From: Phytohabitans sp036906915
GTDB taxonomy: Bacteria > Actinomycetota > Actinomycetes > Mycobacteriales > Micromonosporaceae
Direction of reading: 5' to 3'
Assembly (NCBI RefSeq): GCF_036906915.1
Contig: NZ_JBAKHX010000028.1
Span: 1-64,000 of the forward strand
DNA: 64,000 bases
The first letter of the stretch is position 1. Each line of letters opens with the position of its first letter. The notes under the pieces were generated by a model. The model saw only the letters and a list, made by a program, of their open reading frames with translations. It made no database searches and was not told the DNA's origin. A program made the position numbers and the translations under genes. Positions 16,492-25,366 of the stretch are shown here, in pieces.

Positions 16492-17136
16492 CTATAACGC
16501 CGCATTCCGGCCGCCTTGCTTGAAAAGGACTCGCACGGCAGCTTCATCGCCTTCGACGTCGATGAGCCCACGGGCATCGTCAAGGGTGAGCACGCCCGCG
16601 GCCAGCCCGAGAACGATCGAGGCGTCAGCGCGCACGACGGCGTCGAGATCGCCGCCATCGTGCAGGGTCACCTCGATGCCCGAGCCCGTCGCCCGCACCT
16701 GGAGCAGCCGGCCGTCGACCGCGATTGCCACCCTCGACTCCTGGGGTGCTGCCGCCCTGCCGGTGAGCAAGGCGCGGAGGCCGACGATGAGCCAGTCGGC
16801 GTGGAAGCGGTCGCCGCCCGGCCCGCGCGCCATGAGCGGCGTGGACCAGCGGATAAGGCCCTCAATCGGCTCCCGCAGCTCGGCGCCCCAGGGGGTGAGC
16901 GCGTACACGATGGCGCCGGCCTCCTCGGCCAGCCGCCGATCGACCACGCCGGCGGCCTGAAGGTCGCGCAGACGGTCGGTGAGCAGATTGGTGGCCACGC
17001 CGGGCAGCCCGTCGAGCAGCTCGCGGTAGCGGGCGGGGGCGATGAGGAGCTGGCGGACGATGAGCAGATTCCACCGGTCGCCCACGACATCGAGCGCCCG
17101 GGCGAGACCGCAGTACTGGCCGTAACTCCGACTCAT
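16492..17136 (-). CDS. HxlR-family regulator with SCP2-like C-terminal domain
   Basis: 214 residues from ATG 17136 (MSRSYGQYC). The winged HTH has the HxlR pattern: CGLARALDVVGDRWNLLIVRQL, then LPGVATNLLTDRLRDL and VVYALTPWG-like strands. Residues from about 125 on are an SCP2/sterol-carrier-like domain (FHADWLIVGLRAL, VLTLDDARGLI), which may sense a hydrophobic ligand. It diverges from an enzyme gene that also ends in an SCP2-type domain. A GCACTT-N9-AAGTGC site lies just upstream of its start. Chosen start: a GTG at 17145 is also in frame but sits in the operator. Confidence 0.85.
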   Translation of the reverse strand: MSRSYGQYCGLARALDVVGDRWNLLIVRQLLIAPARYRELLDGLPGVATNLLTDRLRDLQAAGVVDRRLAEEAGAIVYALTPWGAELREPIEGLIRWSTPLMARGPGGDRFHADWLIVGLRALLTGRAAAPQESRVAIAVDGRLLQVRATGSGIEVTLHDGGDLDAVVRADASIVLGLAAGVLTLDDARGLIDVEGDEAAVRVLFKQGGRNAAL

Positions 17137-17141
17137 GGAGA

Positions 17142-17162
17142 GCACTTTACATTCTCAAGTGC
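17142..17162. promoter_or_regulatory. probable HxlR operator
   Basis: GCACTT (17142-17147) and AAGTGC (17157-17162) form perfect 6-bp inverted arms with a 9-bp spacer, just upstream of the HxlR start and in the shared upstream region of the divergent enzyme gene. Position and symmetry suit autoregulation. Confidence 0.5.
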
Positions 17163-17277
17163 GCCTGACAATATCCAGCACATCATCGGTGAGTGTGGTC
17201 ATGGCTAACGCAGGAGGCTCGATGACGGACCTCTACTCAGGCGAGACTCCGGCTCCGAAATCCAGGGAGGTGCTGAC

Positions 17278-18114
17278 ATGGCCCCGGCCGCGGCGTATGG
17301 CGGTGGACCCGACACCATGGCGCGGGCTCGCGTGGCATTGCGGGAGGTTGTTCCCCGCCTGGTCGCACTGGTGCGGAGCGTCCCCGACCCGCACGCCGTA
17401 TCGGTCGGTACGTGGACGGTGGGCGATGTCGCCGCTCACCTGGCTCATGTCTTCCGCTTCGACGCCGACGCCGTCGCCGCGCGACCGGTCCCGGACGCCA
17501 CGGTGACGACGGCCGGCATGGCCGAGGTCAACGCGAAGATGCTGGCTGAGGACGGCGAACGAGCCCCCTCGGTGCTCGCGGATCGTATCGCCGCGCTTGC
17601 CAGCGAGTTCGACGACATCGCCTCGCGTTCGCGAGCGGCCACGGCCGCCTGGCTGCAAGGCGCCCGCCTGCCGCCGTCGGCGGTGGCGTGTCACCTGCTC
17701 GAAGAATGCCTGATCCATGGCCATGACATCGCCACAGCCACCGGGCGCTCGTGGCCGATCCAGCGCCACCACGCTCTGCTCGCGGTCGAGGGCGGCGTGC
17801 TGCCGCTCATCGCGGCGCTGCCGCCCACGGCCTTGGTGAACCAGGACAAGGCCGGATCCTTTCGAGCTCGCTTCGATGTGCGCCTGCGTGGAGGCGGACG
17901 CACGTTGATGGTCTTCGACCGCGGTTCGCTGACGCTCGACTCGGGGAGCGCACGCGACGTCGACGCCCACCTGTCCGCCGACCCCGCAGCTCTCATGCTG
18001 GTGTTCATCGGCCGGCGAGGCATAGCCAAACCGCTTCTCGGTGGAAAGCTCGCCGCTTGGGGACCTCGGCCATGGAAGCTGGCCCGCATGCTCTCCGTCA
18101 TCAGCCCCCCATAG
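17278..18114 (+). CDS. maleylpyruvate isomerase-family mycothiol-dependent enzyme
   Basis: 278 residues. The N-terminal DinB/MDMPI four-helix domain shows WTVGDVAAHLAHVF near residue 42 and HLLEECLIHGHDIA near 140, which hold the metal-binding histidines. The C-terminal 90 residues (FDVRLRGGGRTLMVFDRG to RRGIAKPLLGGKL) are SCP2-like. Enzymes of this class use mycothiol as cofactor. ATG 17278 follows AGGGAGGTG. It is divergent from the HxlR/SCP2 regulator, and both carry a sterol-carrier-like domain, which suggests a shared hydrophobic ligand (inference). Confidence 0.85.
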   Translation: MAPAAAYGGGPDTMARARVALREVVPRLVALVRSVPDPHAVSVGTWTVGDVAAHLAHVFRFDADAVAARPVPDATVTTAGMAEVNAKMLAEDGERAPSVLADRIAALASEFDDIASRSRAATAAWLQGARLPPSAVACHLLEECLIHGHDIATATGRSWPIQRHHALLAVEGGVLPLIAALPPTALVNQDKAGSFRARFDVRLRGGGRTLMVFDRGSLTLDSGSARDVDAHLSADPAALMLVFIGRRGIAKPLLGGKLAAWGPRPWKLARMLSVISPP

Positions 18115-18151
18115 GGCCGTTTGTTCTGGTCGCGGATCCGAGTCCCGAGCC

Positions 18152-18340
18152 GTGGCCAAGGCCGAGATCGAGGCATTCCTGGCCGCCGGCCGCACTCGCC
18201 GCCACGTCCTGGACATCGTCCTCGGCGTCGGCATGAAGACCCTGTCCAACTACACCAACCACATCGCCCACACCCCCCTCGACCCAGCCTGGGCCGACCA
18301 GGAGTGGACCCCGGGAACAGGCGACGGTCTGACGCCTCCC
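18152..18340 (+). pseudogene. C-terminal relic of carboxymuconolactone decarboxylase-family protein
   Basis: The frame reads AKAEIEAFLAAGRTRRHVLD then IVLGVGMKTLSNYTNHIAHTP and LDPAWADQEW, which matches the C-terminal half of AhpD/CMD-type proteins. The N-terminal half with the active-site cysteines is missing, and no stop ends the match cleanly. It is a decay product between the MDMPI gene and the SARP regulator; the rest of this gap (18115-18404) shows no other coding signal. Confidence 0.6.
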
Positions 18341-18404
18341 GCGTCTTGGCCTGGCGCCGTCCCAGCGCCCGGCGTGAGTTGTGGACGGTGCTCAGACACT
18401 CCTA

Positions 18405-21400
18405 CTAGTTACGGCCGGTGTCGAAAACCACTGCGAACCTCCGCTCTCCTAGCGCCGAACGGGCCGTGGCAGCGATGCGGTCGACATCGCCCCGTTCGCC
18501 CGAAGGCAGTGGCGCACCCACCGACTCGCGGAGCGAAGCCGCCGTCCCCAACAGGACGGCGGCTTGTTCGTGCCGCCCGGCCAGGGCGTGGGCACCCGCC
18601 AGACCCTCCAGGGCGAGCGCGATCGCCCGGGGATCGCCCATGGCCCGCGCGGAGGCCTCCCCTTCAAGGTGCAGGGCGAGCGCGGCCTCGGCGTCGCTGC
18701 GCAGCTCCGCTACGAAGCCGAGCTCGGCGAGGATCAGCGCCACGCCCGGCTCGCCCTCCCTGCTGCGGTTCCACTCCAACCAACGGCGCAGGTGCCGTTC
18801 GGCGTCGTCGAGCCGGCCCTGCCGCCGCGCCGCGAGGGCCAGGCCGATCTCGGCGAACTGCTCCTCCTGCCTGCTGGACCGCTCAGCCGCGATCTTCCGC
18901 GCCCGCTCGTGCAGCTCGTTGGCCTCGTCGAGATCCCCGGCCAGCAGTGCCAGGCGGCCCAGGGTCGCCAGCCAGGAGGAGACCTCCGGCCAGAGCCCGA
19001 GCTCTTCGGCGCCGCTCAGCCCGGCCCGCCGCAGCCGCGCGGACTCCGCGTAGTCGCCGGTGATCTCGGCCAGATCGCCCAGCACGTCGATGCTTCGCAA
19101 CTGGCCCCAGCGGTCCCCGATCTCCTCGAACAGCGCCAGACTCTGCGTCCCGGCCCGCCGGGCCGCCGCGATGTCACTGCGGAGCAGCGCGGGCGTGGCC
19201 AGCGTGACCAGCGCCGCCGCCACGCACCAAGAGTCGTCCTCCGCACGGGACTCCGCCAGCACGCCCAGCAGCCGTTCCTCAAGGGCGTCCTGGTCCCCGT
19301 GGCCGAACTGCGTGAACGCCATGAACCATTTCGCCCGCACGGCACGCACTCCGTGGGCGTCGAACCGTGCCAGCACCTCACGGGAGCGTCCCGCCGGATC
19401 GACGTCCTCGCCGAGCAGCATCCCGAAACCGGCCTGCCATGCCGTCGCCTCGATCGCGACCGGATCGTCGTCGTGCGCACGGGAGAGCGCGAGGGCGAGC
19501 GAGCGCCGCGCCTCACCGAGACGCCCGCGCAGGAACCAGTACCAGACGAGGGCGTTCGCCAGCCGCAGGCCGCTCCTCGAACCGCCCGCGTACTGGAGCG
19601 CGGCGCGCAGGCTGCCCGACTCGGCGTCCAGCCTGTCCAGCCAGGACCGCTGGTCACGGCCTCGAAGGTCGGCGCGCTCGGCGAGGCCGAGATGGTAAGC
19701 GAGGTGCCGGTCACGCATGCGCTCCAGCTCGCCGGCCCGGCTCATCTGCTCGGCGCAGTAGGCCGCGACCGACTCCAGCAGCCGGTAGCGCCCCGTCTGG
19801 TGCACCACCAGCGACCGGTCGACCAGACGTCCCAGCAGGTCCAGGACGTCGGCGGAGTCCACGCCGTCGCCGGCGCAGAGCTCCTCGGCCGCGTGAAGCG
19901 TGCAGCCGTCGGCGTGTACCGCCAGCCGCCGCAACACTACTCGTTCGGCATCGGCCAGCGGCTCCCAGCTCCACTCGATCATCGCGCGGAGCGTCCGCTG
20001 CCGAGCCGGGGCGTCCCGCCTGCCCGAGGACAGCAGACGGAAGCGGTCGTCCAAGCGCTCGGCGAGCTCGGCCACGTCCATCGACCGGACCCGCGTGGCG
20101 GCCAGCTCCAGCGCGAGCGGAATCCCGTCCAGCCGACGGCAGATCGACTCCACCGACGCCCGGTTCTCCTCGGACACCGCGAACCCCGGCTCCGCCGCCG
20201 CCGCTCGCTCGGCGAACAACCGCAACGCCGCGTTTTCGTCGAGTGGCGGAACGGTCCACAGCAGCTCACCGGCGATCGCCAGCCGGTCCTGGCTGGTCGC
20301 CAGCACATGCAGACCGGGCACCGCCCGCAGGAGACCCGCCGCCACTTCAGCCGCGGCCTCAACCACGTGCTCGCAGTTGTCCAACACGAGCAGCAGCCGC
20401 CTGTCGCGCAGCGCGGCCGCCAGCCATCCCCCGCCGGACTCGGGTACGGCCGAACCCTGGCGCGCGCCGTCCTGCCGCACCCCCACGGCCGCCGCCACCG
20501 CGTCGGCGACGTCCTCAGCCCCGCAGCCGGGCGGCAATCCGGCCAGCTCCACCAGCCACACCCCGTCCGGGAACCGCTCCGCCCGGGATCCGGCCGCCTC
20601 GATCGCCAGTCGTGTCTTGCCGACCCCGCCAGGCCCGGTGAGCGTGACCATCCGTCCGGTGCCCAGCAGCCCGCCGATCTGGGCGACCGCGCCCTCCCGG
20701 CCGATCAACCCCGTGAGCCGGGCCGGGAGGTTGCCGCGGATCGCGGGAGCGCTGCGCGTCGCCCGCAACGCGGGATCCTGCCGGAGGACAGCCGTGTGCA
20801 CAGCCTGGAGTTCCGGGCTGGGATCGATGCCCAGCTCGTCGCTGAGCCGCAGGCGCACGTCGCCGTAGCTCTCCAGGGCTTCGCCCTGCCGGCCGGAGCC
20901 GTACAGGGCGGTGATGTGCGCGGCGCGAAGCCGCTCCCGCAGCGGATGCTCCGCGACCAGGCCGGTCAGCTCACCCGCCACGAGCTCGTGCTCGCCCAGC
21001 TCGAGCCGTGCCTCGGCCAGTTCCTCCAACGCGACCAGCCGCAGCTCCTCCAACCGCCGGATCTCGGGGAGGGCGAACCGCTCGTCGTCGAATCCGGCGA
21101 ACGCCGGTCCCCGCCACAGACCCAGCGCATCGCTCAGCTCGCGCGCCCGCTCCTCGGCGCGGGTCAGCCCGAAAGCGCGCCTCACCCGCGCCTCGAACCG
21201 GTCCGCGTCCACCTCGTCGGTCCCGACCCGCAGCAGATACCCGGAAAGCCCGAACGCGACGGACTCCGCGTCGCCCAGAGCACGCCGCAGGCGCGACACC
21301 TTCATCTGCAGTGCTCCGGCGGGATCGGCAGGAAGCCGCTCGCCCCACAGGTCCTCGATGAGCCGGTCGGCCGAGACCGGACGGCCGCGGTTGACGAGCA

Positions 21401-21497
21401 GATCCGCCAGGAGCAGCCGGACCTTCGCCTCGGGGACCCGGACGGGTTGGTCGTCCTCCGTCCACACAGAAAGCGGCCCGAGCACCCCAAAACGCAT
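18405..21497 (-). CDS. SARP/AfsR-type regulator with BTAD, NB-ARC and TPR domains
   Basis: 1030 residues. Residues 1-95 are an OmpR-like HTH (LLLADLLVNRGRPVSADRLI, MKVSRLRRAL), about 96-245 the BTAD domain, about 265-540 an NTPase with P-loop LTGPGGVGKTR and Walker B RLLLVLDNCEH, and the rest TPR-like helices. This is the large AfsR-like class that switches on secondary-metabolism or enzyme genes. It diverges from the imine-reductase-like gene, its likely target. No phosphopantetheine or PKS/NRPS genes are in the window. ATG 21497 is the natural family start (MRFGVLGPLSV). Confidence 0.9.
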   Translation of the reverse strand: MRFGVLGPLSVWTEDDQPVRVPEAKVRLLLADLLVNRGRPVSADRLIEDLWGERLPADPAGALQMKVSRLRRALGDAESVAFGLSGYLLRVGTDEVDADRFEARVRRAFGLTRAEERARELSDALGLWRGPAFAGFDDERFALPEIRRLEELRLVALEELAEARLELGEHELVAGELTGLVAEHPLRERLRAAHITALYGSGRQGEALESYGDVRLRLSDELGIDPSPELQAVHTAVLRQDPALRATRSAPAIRGNLPARLTGLIGREGAVAQIGGLLGTGRMVTLTGPGGVGKTRLAIEAAGSRAERFPDGVWLVELAGLPPGCGAEDVADAVAAAVGVRQDGARQGSAVPESGGGWLAAALRDRRLLLVLDNCEHVVEAAAEVAAGLLRAVPGLHVLATSQDRLAIAGELLWTVPPLDENAALRLFAERAAAAEPGFAVSEENRASVESICRRLDGIPLALELAATRVRSMDVAELAERLDDRFRLLSSGRRDAPARQRTLRAMIEWSWEPLADAERVVLRRLAVHADGCTLHAAEELCAGDGVDSADVLDLLGRLVDRSLVVHQTGRYRLLESVAAYCAEQMSRAGELERMRDRHLAYHLGLAERADLRGRDQRSWLDRLDAESGSLRAALQYAGGSRSGLRLANALVWYWFLRGRLGEARRSLALALSRAHDDDPVAIEATAWQAGFGMLLGEDVDPAGRSREVLARFDAHGVRAVRAKWFMAFTQFGHGDQDALEERLLGVLAESRAEDDSWCVAAALVTLATPALLRSDIAAARRAGTQSLALFEEIGDRWGQLRSIDVLGDLAEITGDYAESARLRRAGLSGAEELGLWPEVSSWLATLGRLALLAGDLDEANELHERARKIAAERSSRQEEQFAEIGLALAARRQGRLDDAERHLRRWLEWNRSREGEPGVALILAELGFVAELRSDAEAALALHLEGEASARAMGDPRAIALALEGLAGAHALAGRHEQAAVLLGTAASLRESVGAPLPSGERGDVDRIAATARSALGERRFAVVFDTGRN

Positions 21498-21598
21498 ACG
21501 CGCAGCCTAACGGGCCGACAACGGAGCGACAGCCGACCGACGGCCGGCCGACAGCGCTCCCGGGCACCGTGGAGCCATCGAACGACGAAAGGAATCAA

Positions 21599-22477
21599 AT
21601 GACGCACAAGACCCCCGTCACCGTCATCGGCCTCGGCCCCATGGGGGAGGCGCTCGCAGCCGCCTTTCTGACGTCCGGCCACCCCACGACGGTCTGGAAC
21701 CGCACCGCGGCCAAGGCAGACGCGATCGTCGCCAAGGGGGCCGTCCTGGCCGCCTCCCCGGCTGAGGCGGTCGCCGCCAGCCCACTGGTGATCGTCGCCG
21801 TGCTCGACTACGACGCCTCGGACGCGATCCTCCTGCCGATCGCGGACGCGTTGAAGGGCCGCACGCTGATCAACCTGACAGCCGACACTCCCGCCCGCTC
21901 ACGCGCCGCCGCCGCCTGGGCGGCCGAGCACGGCATCGAATACGTCGACGGCGCGATCATGTCGCCCACCTTCACCATCGGCACCCCCTCGGCCGTCGTG
22001 CTCTACAGCGGCCCCGAGGAGCCGTACCGTGCTCACGCCGAGACACTGGCCGCGCTCGGCGGCTCGCACACCCACCTCGGCGCCGACCCCGGCCGTGCCG
22101 CGGGCTTCGACCTGGCGCTGCTCAACATCTTCTGGACCTCGATGTCAGGTCTCGCCCACGCCTTCGCCATGGCCAAGGCCGAGGACATTGACGCCGCGGA
22201 CTTCGCGCCGTTCGCCCAGGGCATCATCGGCCTTGTGCCCGAATCCGTCACCGACATGGCGGGCAAGCTCAGCCGCGGCGAGTTTCCCGCCGACGGCTCC
22301 AGCATCGTCTCGAATGTGGCCACGATGGACCACATCATCCACGCCGCCCAGAGCCGCGGCATGGACCCCGGGCCGCTCGGAGCCGTCCGCCCCCTCGCCC
22401 AGGCCGTCATCGACGCGGGGCACGGCGACGACAACATCGCCCGCCTCACCCTGCAGTACCTGAACAAACGCTACTGA
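21599..22477 (+). CDS. NADPH-dependent imine reductase-like / 6PGDH-type oxidoreductase
   Basis: 292 residues from ATG 21599, after GAAAGGA. The Rossmann start VTVIGLGPMGEALAAAFL and VWNRTAAKAD (NADP-type) are followed by LINLTADTP and a C-terminal helical domain (DLALLNIFWTSMSGLAHAF). This combination is typical of beta-hydroxyacid dehydrogenase relatives annotated as imine reductases. It reduces C=N or C=O bonds with NADPH; the substrate is unknown. Divergent from the SARP regulator. Confidence 0.85.
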   Translation: MTHKTPVTVIGLGPMGEALAAAFLTSGHPTTVWNRTAAKADAIVAKGAVLAASPAEAVAASPLVIVAVLDYDASDAILLPIADALKGRTLINLTADTPARSRAAAAWAAEHGIEYVDGAIMSPTFTIGTPSAVVLYSGPEEPYRAHAETLAALGGSHTHLGADPGRAAGFDLALLNIFWTSMSGLAHAFAMAKAEDIDAADFAPFAQGIIGLVPESVTDMAGKLSRGEFPADGSSIVSNVATMDHIIHAAQSRGMDPGPLGAVRPLAQAVIDAGHGDDNIARLTLQYLNKRY

Positions 22478-22589
22478 CCGCACTACCCTCTTTGCTCGCT
22501 CTGCTCCTGCGCCGATTCCCCGAAGGCCGAACATGTGGCGCCATCTGATGCCCCGCCTCGCCGACATCGTCGCCGCACTACCCCCCGGG

Positions 22590-22815
22590 TCGGACGGTCG
22601 CCGCGGACGGCACGGTCGTCGTGGGCGACTCGGATGGGGTGTGGATCAGCTCCGACGGCGGCCGGCACTTCGCCCGCGACACGACAGCGCCCGGCGACGG
22701 CACCGCCGGGTCGGCGTCCGGACGGCTCTGGACAATCGACCACGCGACGCAGAGCGCGTACCTGACCGACGACGGCCGCACCTGGACGTCGATCCCGCTC
22801 CCACCGGCCGAGTGA
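22590..22815 (+). pseudogene. C-terminal relic of a BNR/sialidase-repeat protein
   Basis: The frame reads TVAADGTVVVGDSDGVWISS, then DGGRHFARDTTAPGDG and YLTDDGRTWTSIPLPPAE to a TGA at 22813. The S.DGG..F and T.DGRTWT turns are BNR/Asp-box repeats. No start, signal peptide or upstream repeats remain. It sits in a 535-bp gap holding two relics. Confidence 0.45.
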
Positions 22816-22822
22816 CGCGGCC

Positions 22823-22990
22823 GAGGGCGGGCCGATCATCATCCACGGCAGTGCCACCCTGAACCGCAACCTGGCCGATGCCCGCCTGATCGACCGCTAC
22901 CACCTGCTGGTCTTCCCCGTCCTGCTCAGCGCGGGCAAACGGCTGTTCAGCGACACCCCGCCGAACACCGTTACCCCCTTCCGGGCAGCT
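22823..22990 (+). pseudogene. relic of dihydrofolate reductase-family (RibD C-terminal) protein
   Basis: One frame reads GGPIIIHGSATLNRNLADAR then LIDRYHLLVFPVLLSAGKRL and F, the diagnostic C-terminal motif of the YwjB/RibD-C family (GS.TL...L...GL.DE....V.PV.LG.GK.LF). There is no start and the N-terminal half is missing. It is fused to unrelated sequence near 22990, just before the TetR gene ends. Confidence 0.6.
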
Positions 22991-23011
22991 GCTCCCGACA
23001 GCTCTGGTTGG

Positions 23012-23785
23012 TCAGGAGCCAGTGATCAGCGCCTCGACGCCGTCCAGGACCCGTTCCAGGCCGAACTCGAACGCCCGCTCGGGGTCGCTCGGTGCGTCGA
23101 ACGCCTCACCGGCCGCGGTGCCCACCCGCGACGCCACCGGGTACTTGTCCGCGTCGAGCACCTGGGCCAGCAGCGGCGCGTACCCCTCCCACCACTGGGC
23201 GTCGCTCATACCGGAGCGCTGCTGGATCTGGGCGGCCGCCACCGCCGCCCGGGCCGCGCCGTGCACGTAGTCGCCGACCAGGGTCACCACCAGGTCCATC
23301 GCCACGTCGGGTAGGCCGGTGCCCTCGACCGCGCCCAGCTCGTACTCGTACCTGGCCATCAGGTTGGGCCCCATCGGCGGCCGGCTCGTCGCCACCTGCA
23401 GCAGCCACGGATGCCGCAGGTACAGGTCCCACTTGTCGCGCGCCACCCGCTCCAGGCGGGCACGCCAGCCGCCCGGCACCACGGTGCTCGGCAGCTCGCC
23501 GAGCACCGTGTCGAGCATGACGTCGACCAGCTCGGCCTTGCTCGGCACGTAGGTGTAGAGGGACATCGCGGTGACCCCGAGCCGCTCCGCGACCCGGCGC
23601 ATGGACAACGCCGCCAGTCCCTCGCCGTCGGCGAGCGCGATCGCCGCCTCGGCGATTTGGGGTACTGTCAGCCGCTGCTTCGGCCCGCGGCGGCTCGGCT
23701 CTCGCAGGCCCCACAGCAGCTCGACGGTGCGGGCCGGGTCACCGGTTCCGCTGTGCCAGCCCTGGTCGGTGGATTGAGTCGTCAC
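23012..23785 (-). CDS. TetR-family regulator
   Basis: 257 residues from GTG 23785. The N-terminal HTH (IAEAAIALADGEGLAALSMR, RLGVTAMSLYTYVPSKAEL) is typical of TetR proteins with a TetR-C ligand domain, and the C-terminal part is helical. Its start overlaps the stop of the HAD hydrolase gene (GTGA), so the two form one transcriptional unit with the hydrolase first. Open sequence in the same frame upstream of 23785 belongs to the hydrolase gene read in another frame. Confidence 0.87.
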   Translation of the reverse strand: MTTQSTDQGWHSGTGDPARTVELLWGLREPSRRGPKQRLTVPQIAEAAIALADGEGLAALSMRRVAERLGVTAMSLYTYVPSKAELVDVMLDTVLGELPSTVVPGGWRARLERVARDKWDLYLRHPWLLQVATSRPPMGPNLMARYEYELGAVEGTGLPDVAMDLVVTLVGDYVHGAARAAVAAAQIQQRSGMSDAQWWEGYAPLLAQVLDADKYPVASRVGTAAGEAFDAPSDPERAFEFGLERVLDGVEALITGS

Positions 23786-24501
23786 TTCGTACAGCGTATG
23801 GGCAGATCGAAGACGGAACCGAGCCGGTGCTCCTCCGGTACCCGGTGAATGCCGCGCGGGTCGATGAGGAACGCGGTCATGCCCGCCCGCCGCGGGCCTT
23901 CGAAGTCGGCGGCGTAGGTGTCGCCGACGAAGGCGGCGGCAGCAGCCGTGACGCCCAGCGCGGACAGCGCGGTGGCGTAAATGGTCGGGTGCGGCTTGCG
24001 CCACCCCACCTCCACCGACGTGATCACCACCTCGAAGCAGTCTCGGATGCCCATGGCCGCCAGGTGGCCGGGCACCAGCGGCGGGTGGTGGGTGTTCGTG
24101 ACGACGGCGAGGCGGTAGCGGGCGGCCAGGCCCCGGATCAGGTCGGCGATGCCCTCCGGGTAGCGCACACCGGTGTTCCACTCCCGCACGTACGCCTCGA
24201 CGAACGCCTCGACGTCGGCGCGTGCCGGAGTGGTGCCGAGCGCCGCGGCGAGGAACTCGGTGCCGACGTCCACCATGGAGAACTCGTGGTCGTCGACGTC
24301 GCTGCGCCGGTCGAAGTCGGCGCACAGCGCCGCCCAGTCGGTGAGGAATTCGGCGTACGTCAGGTCGGCGCCGAACCGCCGCAGCAGAGCGTGCGAGGCG
24401 TGATAGCCCTGCTCGGTGCGGCTCTCGGAGTAGTGCACGAGCGTGCCGAAGAAGTCGAACAGCAGATGAGTGGGGTGGGTGTCGGACACGGCTTGCATCA
24501 T
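23782..24501 (-). CDS. HAD-family hydrolase
   Basis: 239 residues from the ATGATG pair at 24496-24501. HAD motif I LLFDFFGTLVH (Asp nucleophile replaced in the usual DxD second position by FFG, as in FFGT variants), motif II VVTNTHH, motif III lysine in VGWRKPHPTIY and motif IV FVGDTYAADFEG are all present. It is a haloacid-dehalogenase-like phosphatase of unknown substrate. It overlaps the TetR gene downstream and its start touches the divergent HNH gene. Confidence 0.85.
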   Translation of the reverse strand: MMQAVSDTHPTHLLFDFFGTLVHYSESRTEQGYHASHALLRRFGADLTYAEFLTDWAALCADFDRRSDVDDHEFSMVDVGTEFLAAALGTTPARADVEAFVEAYVREWNTGVRYPEGIADLIRGLAARYRLAVVTNTHHPPLVPGHLAAMGIRDCFEVVITSVEVGWRKPHPTIYATALSALGVTAAAAAFVGDTYAADFEGPRRAGMTAFLIDPRGIHRVPEEHRLGSVFDLPIRCTK

Positions 24502-25015
24502 GTCAGGCGTGAGCGTACTTGCTGGCGTGACCGGGCTGTCCCGGCACTTCACCCCCGAGACCCTGGCCGCGTACCTGCTTTCCCGCGCCGAGTCCGGGCC
24601 AGGCGGCTGCCTGATCGTGCGCGGGTACGGCTCGCAGCGCGGCGTGTACCAGAAGCTCGCCGGGCGGGCGTGGGCACACATCGCGGCCTACGCCGTCTTC
24701 GTCGGGCCGCTGGAGCCAGGGCTGGAGGTCGACCACACCTGCGGCGTCAAGGACTGCATCGAGCCGACCCACCTACGCCTGACCACGCACGCGGAGAATT
24801 GCCGCTCGCGCACCCAGGCGGACACGTGCCGCAGCGGGCACCCACGGGAGGTGGATCCGGCGACGGGGCGGTACCGGCGGCAGTGCCGGGCATGCAACGC
24901 CGACGCGCAGCGCCGGTGGCGGGAACGTCAGGCGGAGCAACGGCGGCTGTCGCAAACGCCGGAGGGCATGGCGGCCGCACAGAGCCGCTGGAAGAGCCGG
25001 GCGACACCAGCGTAA
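24500..25015 (+). CDS. HNH endonuclease
   Basis: 171 residues if ATG 24500 is used; GTG 24509 is an alternative and would avoid overlap with the divergent hydrolase start. The HNH core reads LEVDHTCGVKDCIEPTHLRL, followed by TTHAENCRSR: His-Asn/Pro-His with paired cysteines, as in phage-type homing nucleases. A basic C-terminus (RRWRERQAEQRRL) fits DNA binding. No methylase or other phage gene is nearby, so it may be a lone mobile nuclease. Confidence 0.8.
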   Translation: MSGVSVLAGVTGLSRHFTPETLAAYLLSRAESGPGGCLIVRGYGSQRGVYQKLAGRAWAHIAAYAVFVGPLEPGLEVDHTCGVKDCIEPTHLRLTTHAENCRSRTQADTCRSGHPREVDPATGRYRRQCRACNADAQRRWRERQAEQRRLSQTPEGMAAAQSRWKSRATPA

Positions 25016-25366
25016 ATCCTTACGCTTCATAGTCGTCATTATGGTGCGTGCGCTCACTCTACCCAAATGTCCGTTTTTGGATTAACGGATTACCGGTAAT
25101 GCCAATCCAATAATCCGGCCAAGAACATCGGATGGCCGCGTGCTTGGGTTCCGAACCCGGGTGAGCGCCGCAAGCCCCGCCCGGTGAAGTGCCCGGTTCA
25201 AGAAGGACCGTCGGGTTTCGCGGCGGCCATCGGCTGGAAAGGGAAGCGGTTGCGTCGTTCTCGACGGTGGCCCGGAGTGGACGGTTGGACCAGAGTACTT
25301 CGGTGCGCTGCTGCCAGGTGCCGCCATTCACTGGCGCGGGCGGGACGGATACGGGAAACTGTCCCG
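25016..25366. other. intergenic, AT-richer segment, no gene seen
   Basis: About 350 bp without a supported gene. The first 90 bp (25020-25110) are notably AT-rich for this genome, with runs such as GTTTTTGGATTAAC, and may hold a promoter or foreign remnant. A GGTTCCGAACC palindrome lies near 25146, but no tRNA cloverleaf can be drawn around it. Confidence 0.5.

Noticed and set aside
18564..21602. 1012-codon open frame opposite the SARP regulator
   Set aside because: Antisense shadow; the SARP protein on the other strand has clear HTH, P-loop and TPR regions.
25140..25205. tRNA-like GGTTCAAG and GGTTCCGAACC sequences
   Set aside because: No acceptor stem or anticodon arm can be drawn.
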